Of a DNA stretch of 64,000 nucleotides, positions 25,991 to 35,329 are shown piece after piece. Every line of letters begins with the position of its first letter. Within the stretch, counting starts at the first letter, position 1. Origin of the DNA: JB111 sp049856175 (GTDB taxonomy: Bacteria > Actinomycetota > Actinomycetes > Actinomycetales > Actinomycetaceae); contig NZ_JBNDNA010000013.1 in NCBI RefSeq assembly GCF_049856175.1, forward strand, positions 30,897 to 94,896, read 5' to 3'. Made by a program: the position numbers and the translations under genes. Below the pieces are notes generated by a model. It was given only the letters and a program-made list of their open reading frames with translations, made no database searches and had not been told where the DNA came from.

Positions 25991-26887
25991 ATGACGTTCC
26001 GGGACTCGGCGAGCGGCAGCGGTGGTGGCGAGGGCGTCCGGCGGCGCGGTCGTGGCCGCGGCGGCACCGTGGCGGCCGGTGGCGGCGGGCTGGCGATCGT
26101 CGCGCTGGTCGTCTACCTCCTCACCGGCCAGGACCTCGGCGGCGTCATCGGCGGCGGCGGGGGTGACGGCGGCGCGGCCCCGGCCGAGGAGGAGACGCTC
26201 GGCGAGTGCACGGGCGCGGACGCGAACACCGACGTCGACTGCCGGATGGTCCTCACCTGGGGCTCCCTGCACGACGTCTGGGAGGTCACCCTCCCGGAAC
26301 AGGCCGACATCGACCACCGTCGCCCCGAGTTCGTGCTGTTCGAGCAGAGCGTGGACACGGGCTGCGGGGGCGCGACGTCCGCCGTCGGGCCGTTCTACTG
26401 CCCGCCCGACGAGAGCGCGTACATCGACACCGGGTTCTTCGACCAGCTCGAGACGCAGCTCGGTGCGGAGAACGCGCCGCTCGCGCAGATGTACATCCTC
26501 GCCCACGAGTACGGCCACCACGTGCAGAACGAGACCGGCGTGATGGCGACGGCGAACCGCACGGACACCGGCCCGCAGTCCGACGGCGTGCGCCTCGAGC
26601 TGCAGGCCGACTGCTACGCGGGCATGTGGGTCAACCACGCCTCCCGCGTCCCGCAGGAGGAGACCGGCGAGCCCATGCTCGTCGAGCCGACACGGGAGGA
26701 GATCCAGGACGCCCTCGACGCCGCCTCGGCTGTCGGTGACGACCGCATCCAGGCCGGCGCCGGCCAGGAGGTGAACCCGGAGACGTGGTCGCACGGCTCG
26801 TCGGAGCAGCGCATGCACTGGTTCACGGTCGGCTACGAGGACGGCACCATGCAGGCCTGCGACACGTTCGCCGTCGACCAGCTCTGA
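25991..26887 (+). CDS. Neutral zinc metallopeptidase (YpfJ family)
   Basis: 298 residues. A basic N-terminus and one helix ('GLAIVALVVYLLTG', about 33-48) anchor it with the bulk outside the cell. The zincin motif HEYGHH places the ligands at His172 and His176; 'LELQADCYAGMWVNHA' supplies the downstream acidic residues typical of the family, and 'YCPPDESAYIDTGFFDQL' is a further hallmark. Substrate unknown. The ATG at 25991 has AAGGAG 7 nt upstream; a possible -10 TACTGT is near 25914. Confidence 0.92.
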   Translation: MTFRDSASGSGGGEGVRRRGRGRGGTVAAGGGGLAIVALVVYLLTGQDLGGVIGGGGGDGGAAPAEEETLGECTGADANTDVDCRMVLTWGSLHDVWEVTLPEQADIDHRRPEFVLFEQSVDTGCGGATSAVGPFYCPPDESAYIDTGFFDQLETQLGAENAPLAQMYILAHEYGHHVQNETGVMATANRTDTGPQSDGVRLELQADCYAGMWVNHASRVPQEETGEPMLVEPTREEIQDALDAASAVGDDRIQAGAGQEVNPETWSHGSSEQRMHWFTVGYEDGTMQACDTFAVDQL

Positions 26888-26943
26888 GCCGGCACGCAGG
26901 CCCGGTCCGGGCCCGCGGGATCGCGCGTGACGGAACCTCGGCC

Positions 26944-26980
26944 CGTTCGCGCCGGGCCCGTTCGCGCCGGGCCCGTCCGC
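26944..26980 (+). repeat. 15-bp direct repeat in the peptidase 3' spacer
   Basis: The 15-bp unit CCCGTTCGCGCCGGG occurs twice in tandem and continues into a degenerate third copy. It lies between the peptidase stop and the terminator hairpin and overlaps no convincing gene. Confidence 0.6.
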
Positions 26981-26992
26981 ACCCGCACGACG

Positions 26993-27025
26993 ACGAGGGA
27001 CACCCGGCTCGCGGGTGCCCCTCGT
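26993..27025. terminator. Bidirectional hairpin between convergent genes
   Basis: A 14-bp stem with one A-C mismatch (ACGAGGGACACCCG at 26993-27006, its partner at 27012-27025) and a 5-base loop. It lies between the converging peptidase gene and the first lipoprotein gene and could serve both. Confidence 0.65.
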
Positions 27026-27048
27026 GCGTGCGCTGCGGCTGAGCGGTG

Positions 27049-28569
27049 CTACTGGATCGGCTCCAGCGCGCCGACGATGTCCGTGACGTCCATGCGCGTC
27101 GAGCCCGCCGGGTCGTCGCCGGTGCCCGGCCCGGTGGAGACGACGGTGCTCCCGGCAATATCGACGGTGCTGCCCGTCGTCGAGGAGAGGGTCTCGATGT
27201 CGCCGGCGAACGTGTCGTAGAGGTAGGTCGCCTGAGGCCCCTCCTCCGGCCGGCCGACACCGATCACGACGGCGCCCGACTCGACGTCCACGTCGGCGGC
27301 GTCCTCGGTGACGACCTCACGGAGCGTGTCGGACGCCTCGTCGTAGACGTACACGAGGTGCTCACCCGCGCTCGTGACGGAGAAGACGATCTGGACCGTG
27401 TCGGGCGCGACCGGGTGGTCGGACACGGCGATGTCCGTCACCGACCCGCCGGGCAGATCGACCTCGAGGAGCTCCTGCGGGTCCTCGGCGTCCGGCCGAT
27501 CACCGACCGCCATGATGCTGATGTTGCCGTCATCGTTCCTCGTGGTCCACGCCGTGTGCGAGGGGCTCGAGTCCACCTCCATGGCCGGCCCCAGGTTGAG
27601 CGGCTCGACGAACACATCCGGGTCGGCGATCCACAGGTCCAGGTGGCCGACCTCGCTCATCGGGTAGGTGAGGAAGGCGACCTGGCCGTCGTGGGCAGCC
27701 ACGTTCTCGGTGTCGGGCAGATAGGTGTCGTCGACCGACAGTTCGGTCGAGTCCACGAGCGTGCGGGTCTCGCCGGTGCTCGGGTCGTGCTCGACGTAGC
27801 TCCAGCCCTCCTCGGCCCGCACCCCATCGATGTCGGAGCGCGGCCCCAGGGCGAACGTCAGCACACCGTCATCGCCGACGTGCATCGGCCCGGACGGGTA
27901 CTGCTCGGTGCCGGAGCCCGCCGGCAGGTCCACCTGCGCGTACTCGCCACCGGAGCCGGTCGCGATCTCCGCCTCGCTCACCTCACCCGCCTCCGGGTCG
28001 AAGGTGCGCTGGACGAGCGCCGCGTCGCTGCTCTCGCCCTCGGGCGGGAGCTGCCACTCGTAGGTGCCGAACGGGTCGGCCGTGGGGGCGATCCCGGTGA
28101 CCGGGGAGTCCGGGCCCCCGGTGACCGCCGCGAAGTGCTGCTCGGGCTGGAGGGCGGGAAGCGACTGGTCGGCCGTCTGGCTCCCAGTGACACCGACCTC
28201 GGCACCCGCACCGTTGGTGAAGGTGATGCCGACCGCAGGGCCGGCGCCGCTCACGCCGTCGTCCGGAGCGGCGGAGCCGTCGTCGGGCGAGGTGGAGTCG
28301 CTCTCGGCGGGCGGCGCGGTCTGTCCGGAGCCGTCACCCGGGTCGGTGTCACCGTCCGGCGCGGGCGCCTGGGAGCCAGTTCCCGGAGTGTCCTGGGCGT
28401 CGGGCGCGGGTGCGGCGCCGTCGTCCTCCCCGGCGACGGGCGGCCCGTCCGCCGGGACGTCCTGGCCGGCGCAGGCGCCGAGGCCGAGGACGACCGCGGC
28501 GCCGAACGGCAGTGCGACGAGTCGGTGGAGGGTCGGGCGGCGGTCGGTCGATCGGATCGCGCGGCTCAT
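27049..28569 (-). CDS. Secreted lipoprotein, beta-propeller-like, copy 1
   Basis: 506 residues. The signal peptide ends in lipobox 'LGLGAC' with the lipidated Cys at 33, then comes an acidic, Pro/Ser/Asp-rich linker (about 35-115) and a domain with repeated short blocks such as 'DPSTGETRTLVDSTELS' and 'YLYDTFAGDIETLSST', suggestive of a beta-propeller. No catalytic motif is recognised. The ATG at 28569 has AAGGGGG 6 nt upstream. It is a diverged paralogue of the two lipoprotein genes upstream; function unknown. Confidence 0.8.
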   Translation of the reverse strand: MSRAIRSTDRRPTLHRLVALPFGAAVVLGLGACAGQDVPADGPPVAGEDDGAAPAPDAQDTPGTGSQAPAPDGDTDPGDGSGQTAPPAESDSTSPDDGSAAPDDGVSGAGPAVGITFTNGAGAEVGVTGSQTADQSLPALQPEQHFAAVTGGPDSPVTGIAPTADPFGTYEWQLPPEGESSDAALVQRTFDPEAGEVSEAEIATGSGGEYAQVDLPAGSGTEQYPSGPMHVGDDGVLTFALGPRSDIDGVRAEEGWSYVEHDPSTGETRTLVDSTELSVDDTYLPDTENVAAHDGQVAFLTYPMSEVGHLDLWIADPDVFVEPLNLGPAMEVDSSPSHTAWTTRNDDGNISIMAVGDRPDAEDPQELLEVDLPGGSVTDIAVSDHPVAPDTVQIVFSVTSAGEHLVYVYDEASDTLREVVTEDAADVDVESGAVVIGVGRPEEGPQATYLYDTFAGDIETLSSTTGSTVDIAGSTVVSTGPGTGDDPAGSTRMDVTDIVGALEPIQ

Positions 28570-28719
28570 GGTGTCCCCCTTGCGTCGATCGCGTCGCCGA
28601 TCGGCCACGCCGGTGCTCGGCCACCTCGGTGATGGCCACGTCCACGACGCTAGGAACCGGCTGAGGGGGTGTGCAGGGTCACGTCGGGATAGTTCTGGGG
28701 GCGGGACAACTCCCCTGCC

Positions 28720-28736
28720 GCTGGTCCAGGACCAGC
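28720..28736. repeat. Perfect 17-bp palindrome GCTGGTCCAGGACCAGC
   Basis: An exact odd-length palindrome in the 274-bp spacer between lipoprotein copies 2 and 1. It could be an operator for copy 1 or part of the copy 2 terminator; the absence of a loop favours a protein-binding site. A weak promoter for copy 1 (TGCACA, 17 nt, TAGCGT) lies downstream, ending near 28648. Confidence 0.5.
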
Positions 28737-28843
28737 CCATACATCGATATGCCGCAGCGCCGTGCGGCTTTCGCCGGGTGCTCCCCCTGCTCGCGACGAC
28801 CGCTCGTGCGGGCGGGGGGACCTCACCCCGTGCCCGCGTCGAC

Positions 28844-30253
28844 TCAGGACCCGGTCCAGGCCAGCCGGTCGTCACCGGGCTCGCCGGCGCCGACGTCGGC
28901 GAGCAGCGTCGGGCCCGAGGCGCGGATGCCCGTGTACGCGGTGCCGGACCCGCCGCCCAGGACCTCGCCGGACGCGAGATCCACCGAGAACAGGCCCCCG
29001 CCGCTCGGCGGGCCCGGCTGCCCGTCCCCGGCGTCGTCGACGGTCGCCAGCGTCCCCCACAGGCGGCCGTCGGCGACGACCGCACTCACCGACGCCCCGG
29101 TCGGCCCGACCGACCCGGTCCACGCGGCCTCGGCGATCGAGAGCACGACGGTGCCCAGCGTCTCCGGCGACGCACCGTCCGAGACCGCGACGCTCACGTA
29201 GCCGTCGGCGGCGCGCAGCAGGCCCGACGGGTCGGCGGCGTCGGTGCCCACGGTCGCGAGGACCTCGGGCGAGGGCGAGCCGAGGTCGACGGTGACGACC
29301 TCCAGGCCCGCGTCGACCGGCACGGCCGCGACGAGGGTGGAGCCGTCGACGTCCCACGAACCTGGGCGTCCGTCGACGGGCAGCTCGACGGGCTCGCCGC
29401 CCTCGGGCACGTGGTGCACGGCCCCCTCGCCGCCCATGACGACGACGCCGTCGGGCGTGGCACGCAGGTCCGTCGGCTCCGCGACCGTGCCGTCGGCGGA
29501 GGAGACGAGCTCGACGGCGGTGCCCGCCCCCTCGTCGAGGCGCATGACCCGCCAGCCGTCGTCGGCGAAGGCGAGCCAGGCGATCCCCCCGGTCTCGGCG
29601 TCGACGTCGGTGCTGCGCGCGCTCGCCGTGCCGATGTCCGTGTCGTCCTGAAGGACGTAGGCGATCTCCTCGGCCTCGCCGCCCTGCTGCTCGCGGACGA
29701 GCGTGTGGTCGAGGTCCTCCTCGGTGCCCGTGACGTGCCAGGCGACGACGCTGCCGTCGGGGGCGGGCGCCACGTCCGTGCGGCGGGCCCCGGCCTCGGT
29801 CTCGGCCGGCAGCTCCCAGGCGGCCTCGGGCAGCTCGCCGCCCTCGGGCACGTCGGCCGTCCAGCCCGCGGTGAGCTCATGGCCGTCCGCGGCGGTGACG
29901 GTGAGAGCCGCCCCCGCCCCGGCGGGCGCGCCGTCCGTCGGCGTGTCGATGTTCGCGTCCGCGGTGCCGCTCTCGCCGGGCGCCGCGGTGTTCCCGCCCT
30001 CGGCATCGGCCTCGGGCGGGGCCACCGACTCGCGCTCGGGCTCGACGCCCGAGTCCGCCGCCGAGTCCTCGTCCCCCGGCCCGCAGGCGCCGAGCACGAG
30101 GGCGGGGACCAGGACGAGAGCGAGGGCCGCCGCGGCCCGCGCGCGTCGCGCGCGACGCCCGGCGGGACCCGTCACGGTGGTCGTACCCGTCGAGGATGTC
30201 GTGCCCCTGGAGGAGGTCGTGCCCCGCACGGTGGTCGTGGTCGTCCTGCGCAC
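28844..30253 (-). CDS. Secreted lipoprotein, beta-propeller-like, copy 2
   Basis: 469 residues from the GTG at 30253, chosen because GAGGAG lies 5 nt before it and the third paralogue has the same GTG-'RRTTTT' start. The N-terminal region is Thr-rich, then a hydrophobic stretch ends in lipobox 'LVLGAC' (Cys57). The mature part has an acidic linker and repeats such as 'GGIAWLAFADDGWRVMRLD'. It is clearly paralogous to copy 3 ('TDIG' and 'IAWLA...WRVM' blocks align). Function unknown. Confidence 0.8.
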   Translation of the reverse strand: MRRTTTTTVRGTTSSRGTTSSTGTTTVTGPAGRRARRARAAAALALVLVPALVLGACGPGDEDSAADSGVEPERESVAPPEADAEGGNTAAPGESGTADANIDTPTDGAPAGAGAALTVTAADGHELTAGWTADVPEGGELPEAAWELPAETEAGARRTDVAPAPDGSVVAWHVTGTEEDLDHTLVREQQGGEAEEIAYVLQDDTDIGTASARSTDVDAETGGIAWLAFADDGWRVMRLDEGAGTAVELVSSADGTVAEPTDLRATPDGVVVMGGEGAVHHVPEGGEPVELPVDGRPGSWDVDGSTLVAAVPVDAGLEVVTVDLGSPSPEVLATVGTDAADPSGLLRAADGYVSVAVSDGASPETLGTVVLSIAEAAWTGSVGPTGASVSAVVADGRLWGTLATVDDAGDGQPGPPSGGGLFSVDLASGEVLGGGSGTAYTGIRASGPTLLADVGAGEPGDDRLAWTGS

Positions 30254-30420
30254 GTCACTCCTCATCGGTGAATGTCGGGCCGTGGTGTGCCCAGTGTCGC
30301 CCGTCCGGGCGCCGCGGTGCACACGGGAGCCGGGGACCAGGACCCGACGGCGGCGCCGCGTCGCCGGTGGACGCCTCCGGTCGTACGTGCACCGGCACGT
30401 CGTCGATCGGCCGACGTCGT

Positions 30421-31796
30421 TCAGTCGACCCAGACGAGCGCCGGTCGCGGGTGGACAGGGATGACCACGTTCGCCACGACCGCTGTTCCGTTGGCCGCGA
30501 GACTATTCACGGGGAAGTCGGAACGGGCGAGCGTCGTCCCGTCCACCAGGTCCACGGAGTAGAGCCCGGACACGGCGGCCGCCTCGTCGTCGCCCGCGGC
30601 GACCCAGAGGTGCTCGCCGGCCACCACACCGCCTCCGAGCGGGGAGTCGGCGACGACCCCGCCCACGAACCGGCCGTCATCGAGCGAGAGGATCAGCAGC
30701 CCGGAGACCGACTCGTCGGCGGGCTCGGACCTGACGTCCTCGACCAGGACCACGACATGGTCCTGGTCACGGCGAGGGACTGGACGGCCACCGCGTCGGG
30801 GACGGCGAGTGTGGCGATCGTGCGCGGTTCGGCCTCGGAGTCGGTGACGTCGAGCGCCATCACGTCGAGACCCTCCGCGCCGCCGTCCTGGAGCGCGACG
30901 ACGTGTCCCGAACCCGCATCCCATGCGCTGGCCGTAGAGAGCTGGAACGGCAGCTCGCTCGGCGGCTCGCCAGGACGGACGACGTGCCCGCCGGCCTCCG
31001 GGTCGTAGTCCGCGACGACGAGCACGCCCTCGGTCAGCCAGATGCGGGTGGCCTCGATCCCCGTGCCCTCGTAGGCGACGACCTCGGCGGCGACCTCCGC
31101 GCCCGGCTCCAACGACATGACGCGCCAGGACCCGGAGCCGTCGGTCGCGCGCGCGAGCCAGGCGATGCTCCCGGACGCATCGGCAGCGTCGTCGACCACG
31201 GTCTGCTCGGGGTCCGCCACCCCGATGTCGGTCTCCCCCTCGAGCTCGTAGACCAGGTGCTCGGTGGTGCCGTCCGACCGGTGACGGAACAGGTTCCAGG
31301 AACCCTGGCCGGTGGAGCCCACGTCCCAGCCCACCACGGCGCCGTCGGGCGCAAGGGCGCGCGCGTGGGGTGCCTCGCCGGACCGGCCGCCCGGGACGAG
31401 CTCCCAGGCGCCGGGCAGCGGCTCGTCCGAGGCGGCGGCGAGCGAAGCCACCCAGCCCGGCGTCTGCTCGATGCCGGCCGTGTCCAGCACCCGCACCTCG
31501 TGCACATCACCCCGCACCCAGCCGCTCGAAGTTCCGTCCGTGCGCCCGTCGCCGGCGGATCCGCCGGTGTCTGACGGGGCCTCGGGCGCCTCGCTCGCCG
31601 ACTCGGTCGGTCGTGCGCCGTCGGAGACTGTGGGCGACTCGAGCGGGCCGGATGGGGACGACGACGACCCGGACCGGGACCCGGCCGGATCGTCGTCGCC
31701 ACCACCGCACGAGCCGAGCAGAAGGGCGGCGGCGAGGCCGGCGGCGGCCGCGCGGAGTCCCGTGACCGCCCTGCTGGTGGTGGTCGTCCTACGCAC
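30421..31796 (-). pseudogene. Lipoprotein copy 3, single frameshift
   Basis: The gene starts at GTG 31796 (GAGGAG 4 nt upstream), has lipobox 'LLLGSC' (Cys30) and reads well as far as 'VAVQSLAVT' near 30,775. Homologous sequence then continues in another frame as 'DQDHVVVLVEDVRSEPADES' to a stop at 30421, ending '...HPRPALVWVD'. Restoring one missing base near 30,770 rejoins the two parts into a protein of about 458 residues like copy 2. Without it the protein would end in an unrelated tail at 30693. Either a recent inactivation or a sequencing error. Confidence 0.75.
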
Positions 31797-31900
31797 GTCG
31801 CTCCTCGTCGAGGTCCGTCCGGTCGATACCTGCGCATTCTCGCCCGGACCCGGGATCCGCGCACGGGAGGACACGGGGAGTCGACCCATGGGCACGACGA

Positions 31901-31930
31901 CGGGCCGGCACCCGGGTGGGTGCCGGCCCG
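31901..31930 (-). terminator. Perfect 13-bp hairpin after the suf operon
   Basis: CGGGCCGGCACCC (31901-31913) pairs exactly with 31918-31930 around a GGGT loop. It starts 54 bases past the last suf gene's stop and insulates it from the lipoprotein gene cluster. Confidence 0.75.
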
Positions 31931-31984
31931 TGCCGCACTCTCGACGAACCCCGACCGAACGCTCGGCGACGGGGGCGGGTCGTG

Positions 31985-32380
31985 TCAGACGTTGAAGCCG
32001 AGCGCGCGCAGCTGGTCGCGGCCCTCGCCCGTGATCTTGTCCGGGCCCCACGGCGGCAGCCACACCCAGTTGATGCGGTGCTCCGTGACGAGCCCGTCGA
32101 GCGCCATCGCGGTCTGGTCCTCGATGACGTCGGTCAGCGGGCAGGCCGCCGAGGTGAGCGTCATGTCGATGCTCGCGTGGTTCGACTGGTCCACGGTGAT
32201 CCCGTAGACGAGGCCGAGGTCGACCACGTTGATACCGAGCTCGGGGTCGATGACGTCGCGCATCGCCTCCTCGACGTCGGCGGCGAGCGTCGCGGTCGGC
32301 CCGGCCGGGGCCGGCGCCGCCATCTCGCCCGTGTAGGTCTGCCCCTGTGTGGTGCCCGGGGCGTCGGTCGTCTCGCTCAT
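31985..32380 (-). CDS. sufT: SufT/MIP18-family Fe-S assembly factor
   Basis: 131 residues with a flexible N-terminal 35 residues and a DUF59 domain: 'VEEAMRDVIDPELGINVVDLGLVYG' and 'TSAACPLTDVIEDQ' carry the family's conserved D-P-E and reactive Cys. These proteins help mature iron-sulfur proteins. The ATG at 32380 overlaps the sufU stop (ATGA). Last gene of the suf operon. Confidence 0.9.
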   Translation of the reverse strand: MSETTDAPGTTQGQTYTGEMAAPAPAGPTATLAADVEEAMRDVIDPELGINVVDLGLVYGITVDQSNHASIDMTLTSAACPLTDVIEDQTAMALDGLVTEHRINWVWLPPWGPDKITGEGRDQLRALGFNV

Positions 32381-32847
32381 GCGTCCTCCTGGGTCAGTGC
32401 CTGGGCGAGCGCGTCCCGCAGAGCCATCCAGCCGAGCAGGGCGCACTTGATACGTGCGTGGAACTTGGCCACCCCGACGAACGCCGTCGCGTCGCCGAGC
32501 CGGTCGGACCGTTCGTCGTCGAGGTCCTCGCCCCGGTTGTGCATGAGCTCCCGGAACGTCTCGTGGATCTCGTCGACCGTCCGGACCTCCTCGCCGGTCA
32601 CGAGGTCGGTGAGCACCGAGATCGAGGCCTGCGAGATGGAGCAGCCGTGGCCGTCCCACCCGACCTGCTCAACGACGGGGGCGCCGTCGTTGTTCCCCAG
32701 GCGCACGCGCATCGTCACCTGGTCGCCGCAGGTCGGGTTCACCTGGAACGACTCGCCGTCGAACGGGTCGATGAGGCCGGCGCCGTGCCGCTCGCGCGAG
32801 TGGTCGAGGATGACCTGCTGGTAGAGCTGTTCCATCGCGGTCGCCAT
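32377..32847 (-). CDS. sufU: SufU sulfur-transfer/scaffold protein
   Basis: 156 residues of the SUF-type NifU-like family. The three conserved cysteines are in 'NPTCGDQ' (Cys40), 'GHGCSISQASIS' and 'KCALLGW', and 'HSRERHGAGLIDPFDG' is the typical N-terminal stretch. SufU binds zinc and accepts sulfur from SufS. The ATG at 32847 begins one base after the sufS stop, so translation is coupled. Confidence 0.95.
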   Translation of the reverse strand: MATAMEQLYQQVILDHSRERHGAGLIDPFDGESFQVNPTCGDQVTMRVRLGNNDGAPVVEQVGWDGHGCSISQASISVLTDLVTGEEVRTVDEIHETFRELMHNRGEDLDDERSDRLGDATAFVGVAKFHARIKCALLGWMALRDALAQALTQEDA

Positions 32848-32848
32848 G

Positions 32849-34186
32849 TCAGCCTCCCAGTCCGAAGAACGGTCGGACGTCGGTGAGCGCGTCCGCGAAC
32901 GCGGCCACGTCGTCGGCGCTGGTGTACGGGCCGGCCGACGCGCGCGTGGACGCGTGGACACCGAGGCGCCGGTGGAGCGGCTGCGCGCAGTGGTGGCCCA
33001 CCCGCACGGCCACGCCGGCGGCGTCGAGCACCTGCCCGACGTCGTGGGGGTGCACCCCGTCGACGTCGAACGCCACGGTCGCGAGCCGGTCGACCTGCTC
33101 GTCGGGGCCGAGCAGGCGCACCCCGTCGACGCCGCGCACGGCGTCGAGCAGGAGGGCGGCCATCTCGGCCTCGTGGGCGGCGACCGCGTCCATGCCCAGG
33201 TCACCCAGGTACTGGGCGGCCGCGGCCATCCCGACGGCCTGGGCGATCATCTGGGAGCCGGCCTCGAAGCGGGCCGGCGGCGGCATGAAGGTCGTCGACT
33301 CCATCTGCACGACCTCGACCATGGACCCGCCCGTGAGGAACGGCGGCATGGCCTCGAGCACCTCGCGGCGGCCGTAGAGGGCCCCCACGCCGGTCGGCCC
33401 GAGCATCTTGTGGCTCGAGAAGGCGGCGACGTCGACGCCCAGCGCGGCGAGGTCGACGGACAGGTGCGGGACGGACTGGCAGGCGTCGAGCACCGTGAGG
33501 GCGCCGACCTCCTGGGCCCGGGCGATGATCGGCGCGACCGGGTTGATCGCACCGGTGACGTTCTGCGCGTGCGCGAGGGCGACGACCTTCGTGCGGTCGG
33601 TGATGACGTCGAGGGTCGACAGGTCGATGCGACCGTCGTCGGTCAGGCCGAGCCAGCGCAGGGTGGCGCCCGTGTGGGCGGCGACCTCCTGCCACGGCAC
33701 GAGGTTCGCGTGGTGCTCGGCCTCGGTGACGACGATCTCGTCGCCCTCGGACAGGACGAACCGGCTCGACGCCGTCCCGCCGCGGCCGGCGGTCGCGTTG
33801 ATGAAGGCGTACGCGACGAGGTTGAGGCCCTCGGTGGCGTTCTTCGTCCACACGATCTCTTCCGTGCGGACGCCGACGAACCGAGCCACGGTGGCGCGGG
33901 CGTCCTCGTAGAGCTGCGTCGCCTCGTCGGCGAGCTGGTGCGCACCGCGGTGCACGGCCGCGTTCGACCGCTCGTAGAACAGCTCCTCGGCCGCGAGGAC
34001 GACGCTCGGCTTCTGCGAGGTCGCGCCCGAGTCGAGGTAGACCAGCGGGCGGTCCTCCGCGAGCGTGCGGGCGAGGATCGGGAAGTCGGCGCGGACGGCG
34101 GCCAGGTCGTAGCCGTGGCCGACGCCGCGCGCACCCGCCCCGGCAGCGGTGCTGCCGGTGGCGGGTGCGGCGGTGGTGGAGCTCAT
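32849..34186 (-). CDS. sufS: Cysteine desulfurase SufS
   Basis: 445 residues, PLP-dependent class V aminotransferase fold. The PLP lysine lies in 'SSHKMLGPTGVGALYGR', substrate and cofactor residues in 'EAEHHANLVPWQ' and 'DACQSVPHLSVDL', and the catalytic cysteine in 'RVGHHCAQPLHRR'. It mobilises sulfur from cysteine as persulfide for SufU. An N-terminal Ala/Gly-rich extension of about 25 residues precedes the conserved region. 8 bp separate it from sufC. Confidence 0.96.
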   Translation of the reverse strand: MSSTTAAPATGSTAAGAGARGVGHGYDLAAVRADFPILARTLAEDRPLVYLDSGATSQKPSVVLAAEELFYERSNAAVHRGAHQLADEATQLYEDARATVARFVGVRTEEIVWTKNATEGLNLVAYAFINATAGRGGTASSRFVLSEGDEIVVTEAEHHANLVPWQEVAAHTGATLRWLGLTDDGRIDLSTLDVITDRTKVVALAHAQNVTGAINPVAPIIARAQEVGALTVLDACQSVPHLSVDLAALGVDVAAFSSHKMLGPTGVGALYGRREVLEAMPPFLTGGSMVEVVQMESTTFMPPPARFEAGSQMIAQAVGMAAAAQYLGDLGMDAVAAHEAEMAALLLDAVRGVDGVRLLGPDEQVDRLATVAFDVDGVHPHDVGQVLDAAGVAVRVGHHCAQPLHRRLGVHASTRASAGPYTSADDVAAFADALTDVRPFFGLGG

Positions 34187-34194
34187 CGTGGTCG

Positions 34195-34953
34195 TCAGGC
34201 CCCCACCGGGCTGAAGCGGTCGTAGCCCTCGGACTCGAGACGCTCGGCGAGCTCGGGGCCACCCTCCTCGGCTACGCGGCCGTCGACGAAGACGTGGACG
34301 AAGTCCGGGGTCACGTACTTGAGGATCCGCGTGTAATGCGTGATGAGCAGGATCCCGGCGCCGATGTCGGCGTGCACGTCGTTGATGCCCTCGGACACCA
34401 CGCGCAGCGCGTCGACGTCGAGACCGGAGTCCGTCTCGTCGAGGACGGCGAAGCGCGGCCGCAGCAGACCCATCTGGAGGATCTCGTGGCGCTTCTTCTC
34501 GCCGCCCGAGAAGCCGGTGTTGACGTCGCGCTGGGCGAAGGCGGGGTCCATGCGCAGGTTCTGCATGGCGCCGCTGACGTCCTTGACCCAGGTGCGCAGC
34601 GCGGGGGCCTCGCCGTCGATCGCGGTCTTCGCGGTGCGCAGGAAGTTCGACACCGTGACGCCCGGGACCTCGACCGGGTACTGCATGGCGAGGAACATAC
34701 CGGCGCGGGCGCGCTCGTCGACGCTCATCTCGAGGATGTTCTCGCCGTCCAGGAGGACCTCGCCCTCGGTGACCGTGTACTTCGGGTGACCGGCGATGGA
34801 GTACGCGAGCGTCGACTTGCCGGAGCCGTTCGGGCCCATGACGGCGTGGATCTCGCCGGAGTTGATGGTGAGGTCGACGCCGCGCAGGATCGGCTTCGGG
34901 CCGTCCGCGGTCTCGACGGACACGTGGAGGTTCTTGATCTCCAGGGTGGACAT
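34195..34953 (-). CDS. sufC: Fe-S assembly ATPase SufC
   Basis: 252 residues, ABC-type ATPase without membrane domain: Walker A 'GPNGSGKSTLAYSIAGHPKY', 'NTGFSGGEKKRHEILQM' signature, Walker B 'FAVLDETDSGLDVDALRVV'. The 'ETDSGLD' variant is diagnostic of SufC. It forms the SufBCD scaffold complex. The ATG at 34953 has AAGGAG 8 nt upstream. Confidence 0.97.
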   Translation of the reverse strand: MSTLEIKNLHVSVETADGPKPILRGVDLTINSGEIHAVMGPNGSGKSTLAYSIAGHPKYTVTEGEVLLDGENILEMSVDERARAGMFLAMQYPVEVPGVTVSNFLRTAKTAIDGEAPALRTWVKDVSGAMQNLRMDPAFAQRDVNTGFSGGEKKRHEILQMGLLRPRFAVLDETDSGLDVDALRVVSEGINDVHADIGAGILLITHYTRILKYVTPDFVHVFVDGRVAEEGGPELAERLESEGYDRFSPVGA

Positions 34954-34984
34954 GTGGTGCTCCTTGACGTTTCTGGGCGGCCGC

Positions 34985-35329
34985 TCAGGCGGCGTTGACG
35001 TGGGTGTCGGGGTCGATCAGCACGTCGTCACCCTCGATGGCGAGGGCGTAGACGGTGACCGGCACCGTGGCGGGCAGGGAGGTGGGACGGCCGGTGCGCA
35101 GGTCGAACGCGGACCCGTGCTTCCAGCACTCGAGCGCCCCGTCGAACACCTCGCCGTCGGACAGCGAGATCCGCTCGTGGCTGCAGGTGTCGTCCAGCGC
35201 GTGGAGACTGCCGTCCTCGTCGCGCGCGAGCGCGATGCGTCGCTCGCGGCCGTCCTCGCCCGACGCCGTCACGAGCGTGACGTCGCCGGGTTCGAGGTCG
35301 GCCGCGGAGGCGACACGGGTCATGCTCAC
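34985..35329 (-). CDS. Rieske-type [2Fe-2S] ferredoxin in suf operon
   Basis: 114 residues. Rieske ligands are intact: C-x-H in 'DDTCSHERIS' and C-x2-H in 'ALECWKHGSAFD'. Proteins of this kind occur regularly inside actinobacterial suf operons, between sufD and sufC, perhaps as an electron donor or maturation helper; the exact role is not settled. The GTG at 35329 overlaps the sufD stop; ATG at 35323 is an alternative. Confidence 0.9.
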   Translation of the reverse strand: MSMTRVASAADLEPGDVTLVTASGEDGRERRIALARDEDGSLHALDDTCSHERISLSDGEVFDGALECWKHGSAFDLRTGRPTSLPATVPVTVYALAIEGDDVLIDPDTHVNAA

